A DNA stretch of 53,876 nt from Phycisphaerae bacterium. Lineage in GTDB: Bacteria; Planctomycetota; Phycisphaerae; Phycisphaerales; SM1A02. Below, in pieces: positions 35,773-43,930 of the stretch. The notes beneath the pieces were generated by a model. It was not told the origin of the DNA. It saw only the letters and a program-made list of their open reading frames with translations, and made no database searches. The stretch covers positions 40,707 to 94,582 of the forward strand of contig PARI01000002.1 in assembly GCA_002711415.1 (NCBI GenBank), read 5' to 3'. The translations under genes were made by a program, and so were the position numbers. Every line of letters begins with the position of its first letter. Within the stretch, counting starts at the first letter, position 1.

Positions 35773-36081
35773 ATGACAGGCAGCAAGATCAGGATCCGCA
35801 TGGAGGCATACGATCACCAGGCACTCGATGCATCAGCACGAGAGATTGCCGATCATGCCAAACGAACGGGCGCTCATGTGGCCGGTCCTGTTCCATTGCC
35901 GACGCGTCGGGAGATCTATACGGTCAACCGAAGTCCGTTCATCGACAAGAAGTCTCGTGAGCAGTTCGAGATCAGGACGCACAAGAGGATCATCGACATC
36001 ACGGAAAGCAACCACCGCACCGTCGAGGCGCTCAACAGGCTCGTCGTTCCCGCAGGTGTGTTCGTCAAGATCAAGGCGTAG
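35773..36081 (+). CDS. rpsJ: 30S ribosomal protein S10 (uS10)
   Basis: 102 residues, the normal size. Starts [19 protein letters not shown], then [20 protein letters not shown] and [18 protein letters not shown], the diagnostic uS10 core. GGAG precedes the ATG. First gene of the S10 operon; uS10 is also the NusB partner in antitermination. Stop codon is TAG. A hairpin with a T tract follows within 10-35 bp. Confidence 0.98.
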   Translation: MTGSKIRIRMEAYDHQALDASAREIADHAKRTGAHVAGPVPLPTRREIYTVNRSPFIDKKSREQFEIRTHKRIIDITESNHRTVEALNRLVVPAGVFVKIKA

Positions 36082-36090
36082 GAACCACTT

Positions 36091-36116
36091 CGATCACCAC
36101 TCATGGTGATCGTTTT
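36091..36116 (+). terminator. Terminator-like hairpin (attenuator) between rpsJ and rplC
   Basis: Perfect 9-bp stem (36091-36099 with 36104-36112), 4-nt loop, followed by TTTTCATTTC. It has the form of a weak intrinsic terminator and would let part of the transcription stop after rpsJ. Confidence 0.5.
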
Positions 36117-36141
36117 CATTTCAGAAGGGTCGTACACGACA

Positions 36142-36828
36142 ATGCCAGCAGCAATCATAGGACGAAAGATCGGGATGACCCGGTACTTCACCGAGGACGG
36201 GAACAACATCCCCGTCACGGTCGTTCAGGCTGGCCCGTGCGTGGTCACCCAGGTCAAGACAACCGAGACCGACGGCTACAGCGCCGTCCAGCTCGCCATG
36301 GACGACATCAAGCCGCGTCGCTCGACGATGCCGCAGATCGGCCATGACGCCAAGGCCGGCACTGCTCCGAAGCGTGTTCACCGGGAGATTCGCTGCGACG
36401 ACGATGCCGAGGCCGAATCCTTCGAGCTCGGCCAGACCGTCGATCTCAGTTGCTTCGAGGGTCAGTGCTTCGTCGATGTCACCGGAACCAGCAAGGGCAA
36501 GGGCTTCCAGGGTGTCATGAAGCGCCACAACTTCAGGGGACTTGAGGCAAGCCACGGTACCCAGCGAAAGCATCGATCCGCCGGTTCGATCGGTGGCCAT
36601 GCGACCAACCTCGGTACCGGACCGAAGGTGAAGAAGGGGAAGAAGATGGCCGGTCACATGGGCAGTGAGCGTGTGACCGTTCGTTCACTCGATGTTGTCT
36701 CGATCGATAGCGACAAGAACCTGCTGCTGTTGAAGGGCCCGGTGCCCGGACCAGCGGAGGGATACCTGTTCATTCGAGCCGCCAAGCGGCTCTACAAGTC
36801 AAAGGCACACGTCCAGGCGAAAGCGTAA
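36142..36828 (+). CDS. rplC: 50S ribosomal protein L3 (uL3)
   Basis: 228 residues. Begins PAAIIGRKIGMTRYF; the C-terminal globular part contains VTGTSKGKGFQGVMKRHNF, GSIGGHATNLGTGPKVKKGK and MAGHMGSERVTVRSLDVV, the conserved uL3 loop near the peptidyl-transferase centre. The typical glutamine methylated in many bacteria cannot be judged. GAAGGG lies upstream; TAA stop. Confidence 0.98.
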   Translation: MPAAIIGRKIGMTRYFTEDGNNIPVTVVQAGPCVVTQVKTTETDGYSAVQLAMDDIKPRRSTMPQIGHDAKAGTAPKRVHREIRCDDDAEAESFELGQTVDLSCFEGQCFVDVTGTSKGKGFQGVMKRHNFRGLEASHGTQRKHRSAGSIGGHATNLGTGPKVKKGKKMAGHMGSERVTVRSLDVVSIDSDKNLLLLKGPVPGPAEGYLFIRAAKRLYKSKAHVQAKA

Positions 36829-36987
36829 TCGCCTGGATGATCTCGAAGGCCGTGCCTGACACGGAACCGCGGGATCAAGACAAGTGAGGATCCTGAGTCA
36901 AGATCCCTGCCCGGTGCCAAGCAGTAACCGGCACCCGGAGGGTGAGGCAGAAGCGGGAGCCATTCCCGCATGTGAAGGAAAGAATCG
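36829..36987 (+). promoter_or_regulatory. Structured gap between rplC and rplD
   Basis: 159 bp, much longer than the other gaps in the cluster. Three possible hairpins: GGATC/GATCC (36888-36892 with 36902-36906), GGTGCC/GGCACC (36913-36918 with 36930-36935) and GCGGGA/TCCCGC (36953-36958 with 36964-36969), the last ending 18 nt before the rplD ATG and next to its GAAGGA site. No ORF is supported. It could be a regulatory RNA element for rplD onward; in other bacteria L4 itself is the S10-operon regulator. Confidence 0.35.
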
Positions 36988-37644
36988 ATGATCGAACTAC
37001 CGATCTACGACAAGAAGGGCAAGAAGGTCGATTCCCTCAAGATCGACGAAGCGACGCTTGGCGGAGAAGTCCGCTTCAAGCTGCTGAAGCAGGCCTACGT
37101 CATCACGCACGGGAACCAGCGACAGGGATCGGCTCGAACCAAGAGCCGCGGCATGGTCGAAGGGTCCACCCGCAAGATCTACAGGCAGAAGGGCACCGGT
37201 AATGCACGAATGGGTGCCGTGCGGACATGTGTCCGTCGCGGTGGCGGTGTCGCCTTTGCCAAGACTCGGACTCGTGAGGCCTTCAGGAAGAGGCTCACCA
37301 AGAAGATGCGACGCCTGGCCAACCGGAATGCTCTGCTGGCCAAGCTGGTCGACGGCGAGGTCAAGTGCATCGACAGCCTTGACTTCACCGAGCCCGGCAC
37401 CAAGCAGTTCAAGGCCATCATGGACTCGGTCGGAATCGATCGAACCTGCCTCGTCGCCCTGGACATGACCAACACGAACGCGGCGCTCTCGGCCAGGAAC
37501 CTCAGGGGCGTGGACACGATCCGGATCGACCAGCTCAACGCCTTCGAGTTGCTGAATCACCGCTACCTGCTCGTCGACAGGGCCTCGCTTGAGTCGTTCC
37601 TCAACAGCGAGTGCTTCCAGTCCGGACAGAAGGAGGTTGCCTGA
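36988..37644 (+). CDS. rplD: 50S ribosomal protein L4 (uL4)
   Basis: 218 residues. Exit-tunnel loop GNQRQGSARTKSRGMVEGST, then YRQKGTGNARMGAVRTCVRR and the C-terminal core RNLRGVDTIRIDQLNAFELL. In gamma-proteobacteria L4 represses its own operon, and in others the binding site is in the S10 leader. GTGAAGGA precedes the ATG. The TGA stop overlaps the rplW ATG (TGATG). Confidence 0.98.
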   Translation: MIELPIYDKKGKKVDSLKIDEATLGGEVRFKLLKQAYVITHGNQRQGSARTKSRGMVEGSTRKIYRQKGTGNARMGAVRTCVRRGGGVAFAKTRTREAFRKRLTKKMRRLANRNALLAKLVDGEVKCIDSLDFTEPGTKQFKAIMDSVGIDRTCLVALDMTNTNAALSARNLRGVDTIRIDQLNAFELLNHRYLLVDRASLESFLNSECFQSGQKEVA

Positions 37645-37922
37645 TGCATCCAACCACGATCATTCGCAAGCCTCTGGTCACCGAGAAGGCCACCTGGGCC
37701 GCCGCGGAGCAGAACCGAGTCTCGTTCGCAGTCGATACCCGTGCCTCGAAGCAGCAGATCCGCGACGCCGTCGAGGATCTCTACAAGGTCAGGGTCATCG
37801 GAGTCGCCACCCAGACCCGCAAGGGCGGGGATCGCCGGCTTCGATACGGGTACGTCAAGGGCGCCACGACCAAGCGTGCCATCGTGAAGATTCATCCGGA
37901 GGACCGCATCGAGCTGTTCTAG
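37644..37922 (+). CDS. rplW: 50S ribosomal protein L23 (uL23)
   Basis: 92 residues: IIRKPLVTEKATWAAAEQNR, TRASKQQIRDAVEDLYKVRV and GVATQTRKGGDRRLRYGYVK. It lies at the tunnel exit and docks trigger factor and SRP. Translationally coupled to rplD. Stop codon TAG followed by ATC, the same 3' context as the in-frame TAG of rpsC. Confidence 0.97.
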   Translation: MHPTTIIRKPLVTEKATWAAAEQNRVSFAVDTRASKQQIRDAVEDLYKVRVIGVATQTRKGGDRRLRYGYVKGATTKRAIVKIHPEDRIELF

Positions 37923-37965
37923 ATCCCGAGAGGGTTCCACGCCAACAGCAAGAGGTTGAACTGAC

Positions 37966-38820
37966 ATGGCCATTCGAATCTACAAGCCAACCACCGCAGG
38001 ACGACGCAACGCGTCGGTGAACCTGCACGTCGAAGTCACCAAGAAGACTCCCGAGAAGTCCCTGCTCGCCCCGCTTCACAAGACCGGTGGCAGGAACTGC
38101 CAGGGCAAGAAGACGGTCCTTGGTCGAGGTGGTGGTCACAAGCGTCGCTACAGGAAGATCGATTTCAACCGCACCAAGGACGACATGCCGGCCAAGGTCA
38201 TCGGGATCGAGTACGACCCGAACCGAAGCTGCCACATCGCCCTGCTCGAGTACGAGGACGGCGTCCGCCGCTACATGCTCGCTCCCAAGGACGTCACCGA
38301 CGGAACCGTCGTCATGTCCTCTGCTTCGCAGATCGATCCGGACCCCGGCAACTGCATGCCGATCCGGCACATCCCCACCGGCCTCTCGATCCACAACATC
38401 GAGTTGGAGCCCGGCCGGGGAGGAACCCTGTGCAGGAGCGCCGGCCTCGGTGCACGCCTGACCAACAAGGAAGGTCGATGGGGCACCATCGTGCTGCCGT
38501 CCGGCGAAATCCGGCAGATCTCACTGGACTGCCGTGCAACGGTCGGTGTCATCGGAAACCCTGACCATGGAAACATCAAGCTCGGCAAGGCCGGCCGTGC
38601 ACGCTGGCTCGGCCGGAAGCCGACGACCCGTGGTGTCGCGATGAGCCACCACTGGCACTCGCACGGTGGTGGTGACGGTCGTTCCAAGGGCGGCCAGGAG
38701 CCGTCCAACGCCGCAGGCACCCAGGCCAAGGGTGGTCGGACACGACCACGAGGAAAGTCGTCCGACGCGAGGATTCTCCGGAGAAGGAAGTCCAAGCGAT
38801 ACGGGCAGTTGAAAGTCTGA
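37966..38820 (+). CDS. rplB: 50S ribosomal protein L2 (uL2)
   Basis: 284 residues. RNCQGKKTVLGRGGGHKRRY, IEYDPNRSCHIALLEYEDG, the KOW-like middle, and the C-terminal NAAGTQAKGGRTRPRGKSSD. The segment that is commonly GTAMNPVDHPHGGGEGR reads GVAMSHHWHSHGGGDGR here; the His before Gly-Gly-Gly, important for peptidyl transfer, is kept. AGAGG lies upstream of the ATG. Confidence 0.98.
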   Translation: MAIRIYKPTTAGRRNASVNLHVEVTKKTPEKSLLAPLHKTGGRNCQGKKTVLGRGGGHKRRYRKIDFNRTKDDMPAKVIGIEYDPNRSCHIALLEYEDGVRRYMLAPKDVTDGTVVMSSASQIDPDPGNCMPIRHIPTGLSIHNIELEPGRGGTLCRSAGLGARLTNKEGRWGTIVLPSGEIRQISLDCRATVGVIGNPDHGNIKLGKAGRARWLGRKPTTRGVAMSHHWHSHGGGDGRSKGGQEPSNAAGTQAKGGRTRPRGKSSDARILRRRKSKRYGQLKV

Positions 38821-38850
38821 CTTCGAACGAACACTCACCAGAGATAGACA

Positions 38851-39129
38851 ATGTCACGATCACTCAAGAAAGGCCCGTACGTCGACGAGAAGCTCTACCG
38901 CAAGGTGGAGAAGATGTCCCAGAGCGGTTCTCGCCAGCCGATCAAGACCTGGGCACGTGCGTGCACGATCGTCCCGGAATTCGTCGGCCAGACCTTCATG
39001 GTCCACAACGGGCGTTCGTTCATCGAGGTCTACTGCACCGAGGACATGGTCGGGCACAAGCTGGGCGAGTTCAGTCAGACCAGGCTCTTCAGGGGGCATA
39101 CCAACAAGAAGGAAGGCATCAAGTCGTAA
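38851..39129 (+). CDS. rpsS: 30S ribosomal protein S19 (uS19)
   Basis: 92 residues: [60 protein letters not shown] and the tail [18 protein letters not shown]. Head of the 30S subunit, contacts tRNA and S13. Standard length and order between rplB and rplV; TAA stop. Confidence 0.97.
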   Translation: MSRSLKKGPYVDEKLYRKVEKMSQSGSRQPIKTWARACTIVPEFVGQTFMVHNGRSFIEVYCTEDMVGHKLGEFSQTRLFRGHTNKKEGIKS

Positions 39130-39156
39130 GAACGGCTTCTGCAGGAGTTGCCAGCA

Positions 39157-39492
39157 ATGAGCACATTCAGCGTTACACATCGATTTGCACGCATCGCGCC
39201 GAGGAAGGCCCGTCTCGTGGCCGACATGATCCGCGGCAACAGCGTCGACGAGGCACTGACCGCGCTTACGTTCTCGAAGCGGCGTGGCGCCTACTACATC
39301 AAGAACCTGCTCAAGAGCGCGATGGCCAACGCCGAGGAGCAGGACGCCGATGTCGCCAGCCTCATCGTGAGTGAATCACGTGTTGACGAGGGGCCGACCA
39401 TCAAGCGATTCCAGCCGAAGGATCGAGGGCGGGCCCACCCGATCATGAAGCGGACCAGTCACATTCACCTCAGCCTCAGCGACCAGAACTGA
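39157..39492 (+). CDS. rplV: 50S ribosomal protein L22 (uL22)
   Basis: 111 residues: VTHRFARIAPRKARLVADMI, ALTFSKRRGAYYIKNLLKSA and a tunnel-loop region RFQPKDRGRAHPIMKRTSH. ATG 39157 is preferred over an in-frame upstream start because CAGGAGTT lies 9 nt before it. Between rpsS and rpsC; TGA stop. Confidence 0.96.
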   Translation: MSTFSVTHRFARIAPRKARLVADMIRGNSVDEALTALTFSKRRGAYYIKNLLKSAMANAEEQDADVASLIVSESRVDEGPTIKRFQPKDRGRAHPIMKRTSHIHLSLSDQN

Positions 39493-39509
39493 CGGAAACA
39501 GGAAGCACC

Positions 39510-40214
39510 ATGGGACAGAAGACACATCCATTCGGATTCAGGGTCGGCATCACCGAGGCTCACAAGTCAAGGTGGTTTGCTCCAAAGGCACTCTTTGGCG
39601 AGCTGCTCGTCGAGGATTACAAGATCCGCAAGTACGTCGACAAGCGACTGAATCGCACCCCTCCCTTCGCGGCGGTCTCCGACATCATCATCGAGAGGAC
39701 CCGCGAGGAGCTGACCGTGATCGTCCGTTCGGCCCGACCCGGACAGGTCGTCGGCCTGAAGGGGCAGGAGGTTGAACGGTTGACCAGCGATCTCCAGGCG
39801 ATGACCGGGCGAAAGGTCGTGATCAAGATCGTCGAGATCAAGAACCCTGACATCGATGCCAAGCTGATCGGTGAGTAGATCGCGGAGCAGTTGAAGAAGC
39901 GTGCCAACTTCCGCCGCGTGCTCAAGCAGCGTTGCGAGTCCGCCATGCAGAACGGTGCCAAGGGAGTCAGGATCCTGCTTTCAGGTCGTCTCGGTGGCGC
40001 CGACATGTCGAGGAAGCTCGAGTCGAGGCTCGGCTCGATCCCGCTGTCCACGCTCCAGGCGAACGTCGACTACGCCCAGTGTGAAAGCGTGACCACGTAC
40101 GGAGTCATCGGTGTGAAGGTCTGGGTCTTCAAGGGACTCTACACCGACGACGAGGAAGATCAGATCGATTCAACCGCGGCTGGCGCCCGTGCGCGGGCCA
40201 GAGGACGTCGTTGA
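39510..40214 (+). CDS. rpsC: 30S ribosomal protein S3 (uS3) interrupted by an in-frame TAG at codon 123
   Basis: The frame opens MGQKTHPFGFRVGITEAHKS and continues through the KH domain (IIIERTREELTVIVRSARPG, GLKGQEVERL) to DAKLIGE, where codon 123 (39876-39878) is TAG. Without any frame change it resumes IAEQLKKRANFRRVLKQRCE, then GVRILLSGRLGGADMS and TTYGVIGVKVWVFKG, ending normally with TGA at 40214 (233 amino acids plus one amber). Homologues read straight through this point (for example xxIAxQLxxRxxFRR), so one residue is replaced by amber. There is no new ribosome-binding site for the second half. Both halves look under normal selection. Possible explanations: readthrough or suppressor tRNA, consensus base error (one substitution restores Gln, Lys, Glu or Ser), or a real lesion. 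Confidence 0.93.
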
Positions 40215-40264
40215 ACAAGCCATATGGAGTATTGATGGGCGGTTAGCCCAGCAAGGAGACATAC

Positions 40265-40684
40265 ATGCCCCTGATGCCAAAGCGAATCAAGTTCCGCAAG
40301 CAGCAGCGTGGACGCCTGCGCGGCAATGCGACCCGAGGCAACTATGTCTCGTTCGGAGACTTCGGACTGCAGGCACTGGAACCGCACTGGATCACGGCTC
40401 GTCAGATCGAGGCCGGACGAATCGCGGCCCAGCGCTTCCTGCGTCGACAGGGCAAGATCTACATCCGCCTGTTCCCGGACAAGCCGGTCTCGAAGAAGCC
40501 GCTTGAAACCCGAATGGGCAAGGGCAAGGCCGACACCGACTTCTGGGCCGCACGTGTCAAGCCCGGCACGATGCTGTTCGAGATCGCCGGCGTTCCCGAG
40601 AGCCTGGCCAAGGAGGCGATGGCGCGCGTCGCCCACAAGATGCCTGTTCGTTGCAGGTTCGTCGGCAGGAGGTTGGCTGTCTGA
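40265..40684 (+). CDS. rplP: 50S ribosomal protein L16 (uL16)
   Basis: 139 residues: [60 protein letters not shown] and [25 protein letters not shown] is 6 nt before the ATG. Follows rpsC after 50 bp, as usual in the S10 operon. Confidence 0.97.
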   Translation: MPLMPKRIKFRKQQRGRLRGNATRGNYVSFGDFGLQALEPHWITARQIEAGRIAAQRFLRRQGKIYIRLFPDKPVSKKPLETRMGKGKADTDFWAARVKPGTMLFEIAGVPESLAKEAMARVAHKMPVRCRFVGRRLAV

Positions 40685-40718
40685 TCGCCAGATCCGATTC
40701 ACAGGACAGGAATTCACC

Positions 40719-40928
40719 ATGAAAGCCAAGGAAGTACACAAGCTCAATGACGAGGAGATCCAGGTCGAGATCGAACGGCTCCGTCGTCACATGTTCGAAC
40801 TGAGGTCGCAGGCGGTCACCGAGAAGATCGAGGACACCTCCCAATTCAGGAAGACCAGGCGGGACATCGCTCGCCTGTTGACCGAATCAAGCACCAGGGC
40901 ACACAAGCAGGGGCAGTCACAAGCATGA
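40719..40928 (+). CDS. rpmC: 50S ribosomal protein L29 (uL29)
   Basis: 69 residues: [20 protein letters not shown], then [20 protein letters not shown] and [14 protein letters not shown]. Two-helix protein at the tunnel exit. ACAGGA precedes the ATG; the TGA stop overlaps the rpsQ ATG (ATGA). The larger ORF in this frame starts inside rplP and is not used. Confidence 0.95.
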   Translation: MKAKEVHKLNDEEIQVEIERLRRHMFELRSQAVTEKIEDTSQFRKTRRDIARLLTESSTRAHKQGQSQA

Positions 40929-41224
40929 GCCAGAGTCCAACAATCGTGATTCCAGAAGGATCCCCTCGTCGAGTAGGGGTGGTCGAATCGGACAAGCGGG
41001 ACAAGACCCGCAAGGTCACGATCCGCTACTCGGTCAAGCATCCCAAGTACGGCAAGTACATCCGTCGCAGGACGGTGCTCCAGGTGCATGACGAGAAGAA
41101 CGAGTCGCATGTCGGCGACCGGGTCGAGGTCGCCGAATGCAGGCCTCTGTCCAAGACGAAGTCGTGGATCCTCGTAAAGGTCCTCGAGACGGCGTTGCCG
41201 GATGTCGGCACGATCGATGCATGA
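40925..41224 (+). CDS. rpsQ: 30S ribosomal protein S17 (uS17)
   Basis: 99 residues, slightly longer than usual because of an N-terminal stretch [11 protein letters not shown]. Core: [39 protein letters not shown] and [22 protein letters not shown]-fold 16S-binding protein. Coupled to rpmC through a 4-bp overlap. Confidence 0.96.
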   Translation: MSQSPTIVIPEGSPRRVGVVESDKRDKTRKVTIRYSVKHPKYGKYIRRRTVLQVHDEKNESHVGDRVEVAECRPLSKTKSWILVKVLETALPDVGTIDA

Positions 41225-41260
41225 TCCCGGGCACGGGTACCCAGGAAGATTGGTGAACAG

Positions 41261-41647
41261 ATGATCCAGAAAGAAAGTCGAATCGAAGTCGCAGACAACA
41301 GCGGGGCCAAGGTCGCGCAGGTGATCGGTACGCTCGGTCGCTCGACGGCCCGGGGCCGCAAGACACGATTGTCGGTTGGTGTCGGAGATCGCGTTGTGTG
41401 CACCGTGAAGAAGGCGCTTCCCAACTCGGACGTCAAGACTGGCGAGAAGGTCCGTGCCGTCATCGTCAGGACCAAGTACCCGACCCGCCGTGCGGACGGC
41501 TCGTACGTCAGGTTCGATTCCAACGCCTGCGTGCTGATCGATCCCGAGGGCAACCCCCGCGGAACCAGGATCTTCGGCGCCGTGGCGAGGGAGCTGAGGG
41601 AGCACAACTACATGAAGATCGTTTCACTCGCATCGGAGGTCGTCTGA
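41261..41647 (+). CDS. rplN: 50S ribosomal protein L14 (uL14)
   Basis: 128 residues: [60 protein letters not shown] and [20 protein letters not shown]. Slightly longer than the usual 122 through an insertion near residue 28-36 (GTLGRSTAR). Binding partner of RsfS and bL19. The TGA stop overlaps the rplX ATG. Confidence 0.97.
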   Translation: MIQKESRIEVADNSGAKVAQVIGTLGRSTARGRKTRLSVGVGDRVVCTVKKALPNSDVKTGEKVRAVIVRTKYPTRRADGSYVRFDSNACVLIDPEGNPRGTRIFGAVARELREHNYMKIVSLASEVV

Positions 41648-41979
41648 TGGCCAGGCACGTCAAGCATGGAGACAGCGTGATCATCACTTCGGGCAACGAC
41701 CGTGGTGTCGTAGGGCAGATCCTCGAGGTCAACCCTTCCGATGACACCGTGATCGTCAAGGGTGTGAACATCCGCACCAAGCACGTCAAGCCGACGCAGC
41801 AGCAGCCCCAGGGTGGGATCATCCGCAAGGAGATGCCCATCCACATCAGCAACGTCAGTCCGGTTGTCGATGGAAAGCCCAGCCGCGTCCGTTTCGAGAC
41901 GAAGAAGGACGGATCCAAGGTCCGCGTGTCGGTTCGGGACGGCAAGGAACTTCACACGCTTCGAGGTCCCCGCAACTAG
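41647..41979 (+). CDS. rplX: 50S ribosomal protein L24 (uL24)
   Basis: 110 residues with a KOW motif: KHGDSVIITSGNDRGVVGQI, then VIVKGVNIRTKHVKPTQQQP and GGIIRKEMPIHISNVSPVVD. Assembly initiator protein of the 50S subunit. ATG overlaps the rplN stop (TGATG). Stop codon TAG. Confidence 0.96.
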   Translation: MARHVKHGDSVIITSGNDRGVVGQILEVNPSDDTVIVKGVNIRTKHVKPTQQQPQGGIIRKEMPIHISNVSPVVDGKPSRVRFETKKDGSKVRVSVRDGKELHTLRGPRN

Positions 41980-42017
41980 GTCAATGCTCGGGGTCGCGTC
42001 CCCAAGAGAGATTCAAG

Positions 42018-42605
42018 ATGGTAGCTGACAAGATCAAGCCAAGACTGCAGGAAAAGTACGAGAACGAGGTCTCGAAGAAGGTCCTTGAGAAGTTCGGGAT
42101 CGAGAACGTGAACCGGCTTCCGAAGGTGTCCAAGATCATCGTGAACACCGGAATCGGTCGTTTTCTCGAGAACCAGAAGCTCAAGCCTGACATCCGCGAC
42201 ACCGTCATCGACACGCTGACGAAGGTCACCGGCCAGCGGCCGATCCAGATCCTCGCCAAGAAGTCCGTCGCGAACTTCAAGGTTCGTGAAGGTGCTCCCT
42301 CGGCGTACATGGTCACACTTCGTCGGGACAGGATGTGGCACTTCCTCGAACGCCTGATTCACCTGGCGATCCCGAGAATCAAGGACTTCAGGGGTGTCAA
42401 GGACACCGCATTCGATGCCGCGGGCAACTACTCGCTCGGTCTCACCGAGCAGGCGGTCTGGCCCGAGATCAACATGGCGAGCGTCACGTTCAGCCATGGC
42501 ATGAACATCAACATCGTCTTCGAGCAGAGTGACAAGGAGATGAGCCGGTTCGTCCTGGACGAGCTTGGAATGCCCTTCGTCAGGCCCGAGGATTCAGACA
42601 GGTAA
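42018..42605 (+). CDS. rplE: 50S ribosomal protein L5 (uL5)
   Basis: 195 residues: KIKPRLQEKYENEVSKKVLE, VNRLPKVSKIIVNTGIGRF, GQRPIQILAKKSVANFKVRE, FLERLIHLAIPRIKDFRGVK and FEQSDKEMSRFVLDELGMPF. Binds 5S rRNA with uL18. The ribosome-binding site is AGAGAG. TAA stop. Confidence 0.97.
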   Translation: MVADKIKPRLQEKYENEVSKKVLEKFGIENVNRLPKVSKIIVNTGIGRFLENQKLKPDIRDTVIDTLTKVTGQRPIQILAKKSVANFKVREGAPSAYMVTLRRDRMWHFLERLIHLAIPRIKDFRGVKDTAFDAAGNYSLGLTEQAVWPEINMASVTFSHGMNINIVFEQSDKEMSRFVLDELGMPFVRPEDSDR

Positions 42606-42638
42606 ACAACTGGAACGCAATCACGACAGGAACACGAC

Positions 42639-42824
42639 ATGGCCAGCAAGCGAGTTTTCGTGAACATGAAGAAGAAGCCCAAGTTCTCCAGCAGGAGGCA
42701 GAACCGATGCGAGATCACGGGTCGGTCCAGGGGCGTGTACAGGAAGTTCCGTGTCAGCAGGATCATGCTGAGGGAACTGGCACTCCAGGGGATGGTCCCC
42801 GGGATGCGAAAGGCGAGTTGGTGA
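42639..42824 (+). CDS. rpsN: 30S ribosomal protein S14 (uS14), short zinc-free form
   Basis: 61 residues, the length of the type Z (zinc) S14, and with its ending [11 protein letters not shown]. The zinc motif CxxC-x12-CxxC is reduced to a single cysteine: [20 protein letters not shown] has C24 but Thr at 27 and no cysteines in VSRIM, where the others should be. So it is a short-type S14 that has lost zinc binding. Sits between rplE and rpsH as usual. Confidence 0.93.
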   Translation: MASKRVFVNMKKKPKFSSRRQNRCEITGRSRGVYRKFRVSRIMLRELALQGMVPGMRKASW

Positions 42825-42897
42825 TCCACGCCAGGATCGTGGAACGAACAAGAGAAACAGGAAGTGGATTCAATCGTTGAATCCCTGGAGCTGACAG

Positions 42898-43296
42898 ATG
42901 GCACTTAATGATCTCACCGCCGACATGTTGACCCGGATCCGCAATGCAGTGCGGAACCACCAGAAGAACGTCGTATGCCTGAGCAACAAGCTCAATCGGG
43001 GTGTCGCGCAGGTCCTCAAGGACGAAGGCTACATCAACGATTTCGAGCTGATCGACGATGGACGACAGTGGCTCATCCGCGTGGACCTGAAGTATGGTCG
43101 CCGTGGGGAGCAGGTCATCAACACAATCACCCGCATCTCGAAGAACGGTCGCCGTGAGTATCGCGGCGTCGATGATCTTCCCGCGCCGCTTCAGGGCCTT
43201 GGAATCTCGATCATCTCGACCAGTTCGGGTGTCATGAGCGATCGCAAGTGCCGAGAGGCCAATGTTGGCGGAGAGATCATCGCGACCGTCGGCTGA
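42898..43296 (+). CDS. rpsH: 30S ribosomal protein S8 (uS8)
   Basis: 132 residues: LNDLTADMLTRIRNAVRNHQ, GVAQVLKDEGYINDFELIDD, RVDLKYGRRGEQVINTITRI and the C-terminal GISIISTSSGVMSDRKCREA. In E. coli S8 represses the spc operon by binding near rplE. GGAG lies 6 nt before the ATG. Confidence 0.97.
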   Translation: MALNDLTADMLTRIRNAVRNHQKNVVCLSNKLNRGVAQVLKDEGYINDFELIDDGRQWLIRVDLKYGRRGEQVINTITRISKNGRREYRGVDDLPAPLQGLGISIISTSSGVMSDRKCREANVGGEIIATVG

Positions 43297-43335
43297 TCCC
43301 GTCGGTCCCACTGGAGCCAGGCAAGGAAACGAGTA

Positions 43336-43893
43336 ATGTCCCGCATAGGAAAGAAGCCAGTACAAATCCCCTCCGGCGTCACCGTCTCGGTCGACGGGCC
43401 TTCCCGTACGATCACGACGACTGGATCCAAGGGAACCCTGACCATGGTGCATCGACCAGAGGTCGATGTCGCCGTCGCCGACGACAACAAGCAGGTTCTC
43501 TTCACGATCGACCCGGACACCGTCGATGACAGCCAGGTCCGCGCCTACTGGGGTCTGACCCGATCGCTGGTCAACAACATGGTCGAGGGCGTCAGCAAGG
43601 GATACCTGATCCGACTTGAGGTCATCGGTGTCGGCTGGGGCGCCAAGGTCCAGGGACAGAACGTGGTGCTCAATGTCGGTTTCGCTGACCCGGTCAACGT
43701 GCAGGTTCCCCAGGGAATCGATGTGAAGGTCGAGGGCAGCGTCATCACCATCGAGGGCATCGACAAGCAGGTCGTCGGCGAGTTCGCCGCCTCAATCCGC
43801 AGCAAGCGGAAGCCCGAGCCCTACAACGGCAAGGGAATCAAGTACCAGAACGAAGTCATCCAGAGGAAGCAAGGCAAGGCATTCGGAGCCTGA
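43336..43893 (+). CDS. rplF: 50S ribosomal protein L6 (uL6)
   Basis: 185 residues, two repeated alpha/beta domains: RIGKKPVQIPSGVTVSVDGP, VRAYWGLTRSLVNNMVEGVS, YLIRLEVIGVGWGAKVQGQN, FADPVNVQVPQGIDVKVEG and RKPEPYNGKGIKYQNEVI. The last motif is the diagnostic uL6 ending. AAGGAAA precedes the ATG. Confidence 0.97.
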   Translation: MSRIGKKPVQIPSGVTVSVDGPSRTITTTGSKGTLTMVHRPEVDVAVADDNKQVLFTIDPDTVDDSQVRAYWGLTRSLVNNMVEGVSKGYLIRLEVIGVGWGAKVQGQNVVLNVGFADPVNVQVPQGIDVKVEGSVITIEGIDKQVVGEFAASIRSKRKPEPYNGKGIKYQNEVIQRKQGKAFGA

Positions 43894-43930
43894 TCAGGTG
43901 ATGTGAACCCGCATCGCCATGGAGCATGAC

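Noticed and set aside
39876-39878. Complete reassignment of TAG to an amino acid in this organism
   Set aside because: At least eight genes end at TAG exactly where the families end, and extensions past them are short and not homologous. Partial readthrough stays possible.
39891-40214. Second half of rpsC as an independent gene starting at TTG 39891
   Set aside because: There is no ribosome-binding site, the start would fall inside a conserved helix, and the frame is continuous with the first half; a single gene with an amber codon explains it better.
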